DNA of 64,000 nucleotides from Enterococcus haemoperoxidus ATCC BAA-382 (GTDB taxonomy: Bacteria > Bacillota > Bacilli > Lactobacillales > Enterococcaceae), in contig NZ_KE136479.1 in assembly GCF_000407165.1 (NCBI RefSeq), forward strand, positions 1,437,464 to 1,501,463, given 5' to 3'. Shown here in pieces: positions 58,025-64,000 of this stretch (within the stretch, counting starts at the first letter, position 1; each line of letters opens with the position of its first letter). A model generated the notes under the pieces. It did no database searches, had not been told where the DNA came from, and saw only the letters and a program-made list of their open reading frames with translations. Made by a program: the position numbers and the translations under genes.

Positions 58025-58906
58025 TTATTTTTTAATTTGGCTCATTACTTCGTCTGCGAAGTTGTCTTCACGTTTTTCGATTCCTTCGCCAACTTCAAAG
58101 CGGATGAATGATTTAACTGTTGCGCCTTTAGAAGACACGTATTTTTCAACTGTCATATCTGGATCTTTAACGAATGGTTGATCCACTAATGAAATTTCAG
58201 CTTTAAATTTATTTAGACGTCCAACAACCATTTTTTCAACGATATTTGCTGGTTTGCCTTCGTTTAATGCTTGTTCAGAAAGAATAGCTTTCTCGTGCTC
58301 TAATTCTTCTTGAGGAATTTGTGACTCATTTACATAACGAGGATTAATTGCTGCTACATGCATCGCAACGTCTTTAGCAACTTCTTCGTCAGTTGTACCT
58401 TCAAGTACAGTTAATACAGCAATACGTCCACCCATGTGTAAATAAGCACCGAATGCAGCGTTATCGTCTTTTTCTACTAATTCGAAACGACGGAAGCTGA
58501 TCTTTTCACCGATAACAGTTGTTGCTTCAATCAATTCAGTTTCCAAAGTTCCTTTATCTGTTTTAAGAGCTAAAGCTTCTTCCATGTTAGCTGGTTTGTT
58601 TGTCGCAATTTCAGTAGCGATTTTTTTAACTAAATCTTGGAACATTTCGTTTTTAGAAACGAAGTCAGTTTCAGAGTTTACCTCAACGATTGCTGCAAAG
58701 TTCCCGTTTGAAGCAACGTTTGCTAAACCTTCAGCTGCAACACGGTCATTTTTCTTAGCTGCTTTAGCCATACCTTTTTCACGTAAGTAATCAACAGCTG
58801 CTTCCATGTTACCTTCTACTTCTACTAACGCTCTTTTTGCGTCCATCATACCGACACCTGTCATGTCGCGTAGTTCTTTAACTAATTTTGCTGAAATATC
58901 TGCCAT
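58025..58906 (-). CDS. tsf: Elongation factor Ts
   Basis: Nucleotide exchange factor for EF-Tu. 293 residues. The N-terminal UBA-like domain has [21 protein letters not shown], and the core has [15 protein letters not shown]. The C-terminus has [18 protein letters not shown]. The ribosome site TAGGAGG is eight bases before the ATG. A strong hairpin separates it from rpsB, and the leader carries the repeated structured element. Confidence 0.97.
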   Translation of the reverse strand: MADISAKLVKELRDMTGVGMMDAKRALVEVEGNMEAAVDYLREKGMAKAAKKNDRVAAEGLANVASNGNFAAIVEVNSETDFVSKNEMFQDLVKKIATEIATNKPANMEEALALKTDKGTLETELIEATTVIGEKISFRRFELVEKDDNAAFGAYLHMGGRIAVLTVLEGTTDEEVAKDVAMHVAAINPRYVNESQIPQEELEHEKAILSEQALNEGKPANIVEKMVVGRLNKFKAEISLVDQPFVKDPDMTVEKYVSSKGATVKSFIRFEVGEGIEKREDNFADEVMSQIKK

Positions 58907-58918
58907 TTTTTGTTCCTC

Positions 58919-58997
58919 CTAAGTTTTGAAAGCGTAGCAGGCTCGTTTAACCTTGACTGAAAAATAGGAAAAATTGATTGAGACGCTTTTTGTCTCA
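58919..58997 (-). repeat. Structured 5' element of tsf, copy 1
   Basis: 79 bases ending at the tsf ribosome site. It begins with a hairpin TGAGAC-AAAAAGC-GTCTCA (minus strand) and ends GCTACGCTTTC. It aligns without gaps to the copy at 59041-59119 and in its last 50 bases to the polC element. Confidence 0.6.
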
Positions 58998-59040
58998 CTC
59001 CATTTTTATCTTTTTTCCGAAAGGTTCCCCTGCATAGCTA

Positions 59041-59119
59041 TATAATTTTAAAAGCTGAATGAGCTCGATTAGACTCTATTGAAAAATAGAGAAATATGAA
59101 TGTGATGCTTTTAATCACA
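59041..59119 (-). repeat. Structured 5' element between rpsB and tsf, copy 2
   Basis: Begins with TGTGAT-TAAAAGC-ATCACA, the same hairpin as copy 1 but with paired base changes, then CTCTATT-TTTC-AATAGAG and ends CATTCAGCTTTT. No ribosome site follows this copy. Confidence 0.6.
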
Positions 59120-59150
59120 GATAGTTTAATTGTAAAATTCGTTTTAAAAA

Positions 59151-59201
59151 AGCTATCTCAAAGGAGAATCAGGCTTTTTTCGCCTAGCCTTCGAGACAGC
59201 T
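59151..59201 (-). terminator. Terminator or attenuator after rpsB
   Basis: AGCT-G-TCTC-G-AAGG pairs with CCTT-TGAGA-T-AGCT and encloses a second stem AGGC/GCCT; six T follow on the minus strand. It probably limits read-through from rpsB into tsf. Confidence 0.7.
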
Positions 59202-59214
59202 CCGTTATTTCATA

Positions 59215-60003
59215 TTATTCTGCTGAATCGTTTGTGCCTTCAACAACATCAACGATTTCTTCGATTGAAGTTGCCGCTTCTGGTGCTGCTTCAACAAAGA
59301 TTTCTTCTACAGCTTGATCTTCACCTTGGTTTCCTTCGATGAAAGCATCAGCCATTTTAGCAGTGATTAATTTAACCGCACGAATTGCATCATCATTTGA
59401 TGGAATCACTACGTCGATTTCATCTGGATCACAGTTCGTATCAACCATCGCTACGATTGGGATGTTCAATTTTTGTGCTTCTTGAACAGCAATACGTTCT
59501 TTACGAGGATCAACAATGTACATTACATCTGGAATTCTAGGCATATCAGCGATACCACCTAAGAATTTTTCAAGACGTTCACGTTGTTTGTTTAAACCAA
59601 CAACTTCTTTTTTAGGAAGAACTTCGAAAGTACCATCTTCTTCCATTTTATTGATATCTTTCAAACGTTTGATACGTTTTTGGATAGTATCCCAGTTAGT
59701 TAAAGTTCCACCTAACCAACGGTGATTTACAAAGTATTGACCTGAACGAATTGCTTCGTCTTTGATCGCTTCTTGTGCTTGTTTTTTAGTTCCTACGAAT
59801 AATGCAACGCCGCCATCTTCAGCAACATTTTTCATGTAATCGTAAGCAGCATCTACTAATTTAACTGTTTTTTGCAAGTCAATGATGTAGATTCCGTTTC
59901 TTTCTGTGAAGATGTATTTCTTCATTTTTGGGTTCCAGCGACGAGTTTGGTGTCCAAAATGTACGCCGGCTTCTAGTAATTGTTTCATAGAAATTACTGC
60001 CAT
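59215..60003 (-). CDS. rpsB: 30S ribosomal protein S2
   Basis: 262 residues. [20 protein letters not shown] and [12 protein letters not shown] at the N-terminus, then [16 protein letters not shown] and GMIPDV-like [16 protein letters not shown]. The C-terminus has an acidic extension of about 30 residues. It opens the rpsB-tsf pair and has a very good promoter. Ribosome site GGAGG is nine bases before the ATG. Confidence 0.97.
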   Translation of the reverse strand: MAVISMKQLLEAGVHFGHQTRRWNPKMKKYIFTERNGIYIIDLQKTVKLVDAAYDYMKNVAEDGGVALFVGTKKQAQEAIKDEAIRSGQYFVNHRWLGGTLTNWDTIQKRIKRLKDINKMEEDGTFEVLPKKEVVGLNKQRERLEKFLGGIADMPRIPDVMYIVDPRKERIAVQEAQKLNIPIVAMVDTNCDPDEIDVVIPSNDDAIRAVKLITAKMADAFIEGNQGEDQAVEEIFVEAAPEAATSIEEIVDVVEGTNDSAE

Positions 60004-60127
60004 GGGTTGTTTCCTCCAATTTGGTTTTTATTTGTTCCCTCTCCAGTTCTCATTTTCATAAGGAACTACTAAAAGTAGCACCGCCTTATAAATCGAATCC
60101 GGATGTGGATTTAGTGTTTTAGCACCG
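60004..60127 (-). promoter_or_regulatory. rpsB mRNA leader
   Basis: About 124 bases of 5' leader with paired segments (AAATC/GATTT, CTACT/AGTAG) and the octamer CGGTGCTA twice, near the start (CAACGGTGCTAAA) and in the middle (GGCGGTGCTACTT). Ribosomal protein leaders often bind the protein they encode; that role here is inference. Confidence 0.4.
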
Positions 60128-60133
60128 TTGTCT

Positions 60134-60162
60134 ATTATACAATACTATCTAAATGATTTCAA
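60134..60162 (-). promoter_or_regulatory. Promoter of rpsB
   Basis: Minus-strand TTGAAA (60157-60162) and TATAAT (60134-60139), 17-base spacer. Confidence 0.8.
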
Positions 60163-60198
60163 CATAATTAAATACTTTTTTTGTTATCTTTTATTTGA

Positions 60199-60954
60199 TT
60201 ATTCATCGTGCTCAAGAATAACCCGATCATTCAATGATTGAGTATTTCTATTATTATGTTCATAAAACCTTTGAAATTTTTTTATTTGGTCTTTTGATGC
60301 TTGTACAGGTTCTTTAAAAATATACCACTCAACATTTTCAGTTAACGGGGGCGTTGTTAATGAACCTAAATAATGATAATAACTTCTATTTTCAGGAAAC
60401 ATTGATTGAATGTCTAAAATCGCTGTTTTTTTGCCATCGGACACATCATCAAGCACTTCTTGAAATCCTTTATTCTCACTGCCCTCTTCAAAAAATACAG
60501 CAATAACAGCCATCCTTCCATCTTGTGCTTGATTCACGAAATGTGCTTCTAGCGGATAGTGTTTTCCGTCTATCGTATGTTCGCTTTCAGCGTGGAAATG
60601 AAATTGTGTCAATGAAAAGATTCTTTGATTGATTGTCGCGGTACCCGAATCTGTTACTTGAATACTATGCCCGTTGTTTTCGGCATTAGTGATTTTGGAA
60701 CTATGGTCTAACTTAATAGTACCGCCATCATTCATTTTTTCAACTGAAGAAAGAGCGATATCAATTGGTGATTGCATCTTTCCAGATATTTGTTGCCAAC
60801 TTTCTTGTGTGTCGTATTGAAAATGACCTGCTTCTTTTTGGTGAGTACTCTCTTTGCTATGTATAGAGCTTTCACTAGTTCTAGCTTGTTGTGTGCAAGC
60901 TGTTACAAATAATAATGATGAAAACACCACTGGTATAAGTAACTTCTTATTCAT
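60199..60954 (-). CDS. Alpha-type carbonic anhydrase, lipoprotein
   Basis: 251 residues from the ATG at 60954 (GAAGGTTACG upstream); the open frame to 61008 is not needed. A lipoprotein signal ends LFVTA-C20, so the enzyme would be lipid-anchored outside. The alpha-carbonic anhydrase fold follows: QSPIDI, zinc histidines in FHFHAESEH and the third in LEAHFVN, and LTTPPLTENVEW near the C-terminus. It hydrates CO2 to bicarbonate at the cell surface. Bacterial alpha enzymes are typically exported, in agreement. Single-gene transcript next to rpsB. Confidence 0.92.
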   Translation of the reverse strand: MNKKLLIPVVFSSLLFVTACTQQARTSESSIHSKESTHQKEAGHFQYDTQESWQQISGKMQSPIDIALSSVEKMNDGGTIKLDHSSKITNAENNGHSIQVTDSGTATINQRIFSLTQFHFHAESEHTIDGKHYPLEAHFVNQAQDGRMAVIAVFFEEGSENKGFQEVLDDVSDGKKTAILDIQSMFPENRSYYHYLGSLTTPPLTENVEWYIFKEPVQASKDQIKKFQRFYEHNNRNTQSLNDRVILEHDE

Positions 60955-61103
60955 ATTGTCGTAACCTTCTTTCAACTCTGTCTTGCTAAAGCTTATGTTA
61001 AGATACAAAAGTAGATATTGTCCGTATCAATGCCGTTGCAAGCTCAATCATTATATCGTATATCGGAGTGGTATAGTATATAATTTTAAATAGAATCACA
61101 AAA

Positions 61104-61148
61104 AGACTGAAACACATGCTTACAGATTCAAGCATTGTCTCAGTCTTC
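61104..61148 (-). terminator. Terminator of the TrmH-family gene
   Basis: AAGACTGAGACA and TGT-TTCAGTCTT with an inner GCTT/AAGC stem, followed by T on the minus strand. Stop at 61158 is close by. Confidence 0.8.
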
Positions 61149-61157
61149 CTTTTTTAT

Positions 61158-61931
61158 TCAGTCATTATTTTGTAAATGGTACATTAAAATTCCCGCCGCA
61201 ATTGCTACATTTAAAGATTCAGCTGCTCCTTTGATTGGAATATATATATTCTTGTCAGTCTTCTCTAAAAATTTAGCAGCAACACCTTGTCCTTCATTCC
61301 CCATAATCAACGCATACTGTTCGCTCTTCGTTATTTGCTGATAAGCAACAGCCTCTGGATTTAACTCCGTTCCATAAACTGGCACCTTCGCCTCTTTAAA
61401 TCTGTCAATAACTTCTGCTAATGGTTTTCGTATGACAGGTAAATGGTAATTACTTCCTTGCATAGCCCGCAATACCTTCGTACTATAAATATCTGAGCTC
61501 CCCTCACCTAGGATCACACCAGAAAGTCCCGCAGCATCAGCAGTTCGGATCATCGTCCCTACATTTCCTGGATCTTGCACATTATCTAAAAGCAACCAGC
61601 CACCTGATAAATCTATTTTTTTCTTATCGTCTGGCATTTTAACGATCGCAATCATCCCTTGCGGCGTTGGTAATTCTGACAATGATTCAAGGACCTCTTC
61701 TGAAACATAGATAAACAAATTCTCAGGTTGTGTCTCCAACCAGTCAGACCATTCTGTCTTTCCACGTTGGTTAAAAAGAATCCACTCAATTTTAGCCCCA
61801 GCCTTAGCAGCTTCTTCGATTAAATGAAACCCTTCGATCATATACTGCTGATTTTCCTCTCGATACTTTTTTTTATGTAATTTTTTAAATTCTTTGATTG
61901 TTGTGTTTTTTGTTGATAAAATTTCTTTCAT
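61158..61931 (-). CDS. TrmH-family RNA 2'-O-methyltransferase
   Basis: 257 residues from the ATG at 61931 with GAGGTG in place. The N-terminal substrate-binding domain spans about 1-100. The SpoU/TrmH knotted domain has VQDPGNVGTMIRTADAAG, LIMGNEGQGV and IPIKGAAESLNVAIAAGI, which form the AdoMet site. The family methylates ribose in rRNA or tRNA; the exact nucleotide cannot be read from sequence. Divergent from the acylphosphatase gene, as in many Firmicutes. Confidence 0.9.
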   Translation of the reverse strand: MKEILSTKNTTIKEFKKLHKKKYREENQQYMIEGFHLIEEAAKAGAKIEWILFNQRGKTEWSDWLETQPENLFIYVSEEVLESLSELPTPQGMIAIVKMPDDKKKIDLSGGWLLLDNVQDPGNVGTMIRTADAAGLSGVILGEGSSDIYSTKVLRAMQGSNYHLPVIRKPLAEVIDRFKEAKVPVYGTELNPEAVAYQQITKSEQYALIMGNEGQGVAAKFLEKTDKNIYIPIKGAAESLNVAIAAGILMYHLQNND

Positions 61932-62050
61932 TTTTACACCTCGCTTGATTATTATACCATGATTTTTTCTAATCAAACAATCACTACTTTACTTGCCAGA
62001 TGATGTAAAAATCGCTATCATTAATTTAATTAAAAGTGAGGTGGATAACG

Positions 62051-62326
62051 ATGAGAAAAGTGCGTATGAATGTACAAGGTAGAGTTCAAGGTGTTGGCTT
62101 TCGTTATATGACTAAAATGGTTGCTGATGAACTAGGGGTACATGGCACTGTCAGAAATGAAGATGACGGTTCAGTCTCAATTGAATCTGTAGGAGACGAT
62201 CAAGTAATCCAGCAATTTATCCAAAAAATCAAAGATTCTCCCAGTCCAGCTGGGCGAGTGACGTATGTCGATATTCAAGAAGATCCTCTTATAGAAGAAT
62301 ATACTAGCTTCAAAGTTACAAATTAA
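62051..62326 (+). CDS. Acylphosphatase
   Basis: 91 residues from the ATG at 62051 (GAGGTGG upstream); a GTG at 62036 overlaps that site. It has VQGRVQGVGFRYMTKMVADEL with catalytic Arg, and GTVRNEDDGSVSIESVG with catalytic Asn. It hydrolyses acyl phosphates in the cytoplasm. It is followed by a terminator and yidC. Confidence 0.93.
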   Translation: MRKVRMNVQGRVQGVGFRYMTKMVADELGVHGTVRNEDDGSVSIESVGDDQVIQQFIQKIKDSPSPAGRVTYVDIQEDPLIEEYTSFKVTN

Positions 62327-62335
62327 TTTATATAG

Positions 62336-62369
62336 GAAGAATCTTACTCAGTCTTGAGTCGGATTCTTC
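62336..62369 (+). terminator. Terminator of the acylphosphatase gene
   Basis: GAAGAATC-TT-ACTCA pairs with TGAGT-CG-GATTCTTC around GTCT, short T-rich tail. Confidence 0.7.
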
Positions 62370-62378
62370 TAATTTTCA

Positions 62379-62407
62379 TTGAAAAAAAACGCTTTTTCAA
62401 GTATAGT
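62379..62407 (+). promoter_or_regulatory. Promoter of yidC
   Basis: TTGAAA (62379-62384) and TATAGT (62402-62407), 17-base spacer. The -35 and spacer form an inverted repeat TTGAAAAA-N6-TTTTTCAA. Confidence 0.7.
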
Positions 62408-62445
62408 TAACATTGTGCAAATTTTTTAGAAAAGGAAAGAATAGA

Positions 62446-63375
62446 ATGAGAAAATTAAATAAGTGGCTGCTGAGTTCTGGCCTATTCACCCTAGTCCTAT
62501 TTTTATCTGGATGTGTAAAAACAGGATCAGATGGTCAACCTACTGGCGAAGGTATCATCTATAATTTATTAGTAAAACCAATGAGCAGTGCCATTACATA
62601 CCTTGTTGATAATTTCGATTGGAATTATGGCTGGGCAATCATTTTTATCACGATCATTGTTCGACTGATCATCATGCCATTGGGCTTGAATCAATCGAAA
62701 AAAAGCATGATTCAAACAGAAAAAATGCAAGCTATCAAGCCTCAAATTGACGCCGCTCAAGCAAAAGTCAAAGAAGCTACAACGCGTGAAGAACAAATGC
62801 AAGCCCAAGCTGAAATGCAACAAGTCTACAAGGAAAATAATATGAGCATGATGGGCGGTATCGGCTGTTTGCCGTTATTGATCCAAATGCCAATTTTCTC
62901 TGCCTTATTCTTTGCTGCTCGTTATACAAAAGGAATCGGCGATGCATCGTTTTTCGGTGTCAACCTCGGACAACCCAGCATCATATTTGTTGTTTTAGCT
63001 GGTGTGGCTTATTTACTTCAAGGTTATCTTTCTACTATTGGGATTCCGGAAGAACAAAAGAAAACAATGAAATCAATGTTGATCGTATCACCTCTGATGA
63101 TCGTATTCATGTCAATCAGCTCTCCAGCTGGTGTAACACTCTATTGGGTAGTCGGCGGGATCTTTAGTAGCATCCAAACATTGATCACAAATCAATTCTT
63201 AAAACCAAGAATCAAAGCCCAAGTAGCAGAAGAATTAAAACAAAATCCACCAAAACAAGTTATTACGCCACGTAAAGATGTAACACCTACAGCAGAGAAG
63301 ACTACACAAAAAGCATCCATTACAAAAAATGCTTCTAACAAAGGTAGAAATGCTGGGAAACAAAACAGAAATTAA
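62446..63375 (+). CDS. yidC: Membrane protein insertase YidC
   Basis: 309 residues from the ATG at 62446 (AAAGGAAAG upstream); the frame is open from 62413. It has a lipoprotein signal LFLSG-C23, five membrane helices, and the conserved WAIIFITIIVRLIIMPLG and MGGIGCLPLLIQMPIF. The basic tail (QNPPKQVITPRKD to GRNAGKQNRN) can bind ribosomes. It inserts membrane proteins with or without SecYEG. Gram-positives usually have two copies; a second one is not in this window. Confidence 0.95.
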   Translation: MRKLNKWLLSSGLFTLVLFLSGCVKTGSDGQPTGEGIIYNLLVKPMSSAITYLVDNFDWNYGWAIIFITIIVRLIIMPLGLNQSKKSMIQTEKMQAIKPQIDAAQAKVKEATTREEQMQAQAEMQQVYKENNMSMMGGIGCLPLLIQMPIFSALFFAARYTKGIGDASFFGVNLGQPSIIFVVLAGVAYLLQGYLSTIGIPEEQKKTMKSMLIVSPLMIVFMSISSPAGVTLYWVVGGIFSSIQTLITNQFLKPRIKAQVAEELKQNPPKQVITPRKDVTPTAEKTTQKASITKNASNKGRNAGKQNRN

Positions 63376-63380
63376 CGACT

Positions 63381-63423
63381 AAAAAGAACCAATGCACTGT
63401 GATAGTTGCATTGGTTCTTTTTT
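63381..63423. terminator. Bidirectional terminator, yidC / TetR gene
   Basis: AAAAGAACCAATGCA and TGCATTGGTTCTTTT with a 10-base loop; T runs on both strands. It overlaps the TetR stop codon. Confidence 0.85.
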
Positions 63424-63994
63424 AATTTTTATTCGCTAAAATCCCGAAGGCAAAAAAATCGACAACTTGAGTAATGCTAATAGCCGTACTTCTTTGCTCC
63501 GTTTTTATATATGGAGATAACGTGTTGAGAAAGTGTGTAGTTGCAATCTCAGCTGTCAGCCCCGTACGCAAAGAAAAATCACTTTCTTCGAAGATCTTTA
63601 GTAATGGTGCTTTATATGACTGATTCCACAGTGAAAATAATTTCAATTGTGTCTCTTTGGTCAACTTGGTTCTGAAATCAAGCATCATCAAATCAAAATC
63701 AAACGGATGTTTTGTTTTCAGACACTCAGCAAATTTTTGTAACTTACTGATCGTTTCAAGCGTTTCATCTTCAACAATTTTAACTAGTTCTTCGTTTACA
63801 TCACTTAACAAACTTTCAATAACACCAACATATACTTCTTCTTTATTCTTAAAATGGTGATATAAATTAGGTTGGGTCACCTCAGCCAGCTGCGCGATTT
63901 GTCTTGTTGAGGTACTTTGATACCCATTATCCATGAATAATCTTGTCGCCACTTGAATGATCTTAGCCCTTGTATTTTTCATTTCTTTATCCAT
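63422..63994 (-). CDS. TetR-family transcription regulator
   Basis: 190 residues. The N-terminal helix-turn-helix is typical: ARKI-like RAKIIQVATRLFMDNGYQST, STRQIAQLAEVTQPNLYHHF, KNKEEVYVGVI. The C-terminal ligand domain is not distinctive. The start is at the edge of the window; an alternative ATG four codons in is possible. Its target and any neighbour upstream lie outside the window. Confidence 0.88.
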   Translation of the reverse strand: MDKEMKNTRAKIIQVATRLFMDNGYQSTSTRQIAQLAEVTQPNLYHHFKNKEEVYVGVIESLLSDVNEELVKIVEDETLETISKLQKFAECLKTKHPFDFDLMMLDFRTKLTKETQLKLFSLWNQSYKAPLLKIFEESDFSLRTGLTAEIATTHFLNTLSPYIKTEQRSTAISITQVVDFFAFGILANKN

Positions 63995-64000
63995 TACTTA

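Overview
The window reads as chromosome of a low-GC Gram-positive lactic acid bacterium, most likely an Enterococcus. This rests on the LPXTG and WxL surface proteins, the RexB helicase-nuclease subunit, PolC, an Eep-type RseP protease, and the block rpsB-tsf-pyrH-frr-uppS-cdsA-dxr-rseP-proS-polC. The species cannot be fixed from sequence alone. I saw no rRNA or tRNA genes, no CRISPR array, no prophage and no insertion sequence.

Layout. 1-5.7 kb (minus strand) carries the 5' part of rexB, a type I signal peptidase and a lutABC lactate oxidation operon. 6.0-30.8 kb is the accessory part: a WxL surface-protein locus bracketed by two related Mga-type regulators (6615-8087 and 29300-30772, both plus strand, both 490 aa). 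Inside are four large WxL-like Ig-domain proteins (A 18024, B 20502, C 25958, D 8267), three small WxL proteins, a WxL-binding DUF916/DUF3324 membrane protein, LPXTG mini-proteins and an atypical response regulator. Three ordinary metabolic genes (pgi, gdhA and a BaiN-type flavoprotein) lie within the bracket and separate D from the rest. 30.8-33.4 kb has a GH4 6-phospho-glucosidase and a divergent LacI-type regulator with a clear operator. 33.4-46.2 kb (minus) has an ABC exporter pair, uvrC, trxA, mutS2, cvpA, zapA and polC. 46.5-60.0 kb (minus) is the proS-rseP-dxr-cdsA-uppS block and, upstream of it, frr-pyrH-tsf-rpsB. A three-gene ABC transporter/PASTA operon sits between frr and uppS. 60.2-64 kb has a lipoprotein carbonic anhydrase, an rRNA methyltransferase of the TrmH type, acylphosphatase, YidC and a TetR regulator.

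How it fits together. The WxL locus looks like a self-contained surface system. Small WxL proteins can bind peptidoglycan, the DUF916/DUF3324 protein is the membrane partner of WxL proteins, LPXTG mini-proteins would be sortase-anchored, and the large proteins combine an N-terminal membrane segment, Ig-like modules and a C-terminal WxL-like domain. The locus has grown by duplication of a unit made of an LPXTG mini-gene followed by a large WxL gene. Its LPXTG member is intact before B, frameshifted before C and reduced to a 3' stub before A. The large genes A, B and C are mosaics of one another over their last two thirds.

Other points of interest are a repeated structured element in the tsf and polC 5' regions, a possible short transcript upstream of polC, and an operator lying exactly between the -35 and -10 boxes of the GH4 gene.
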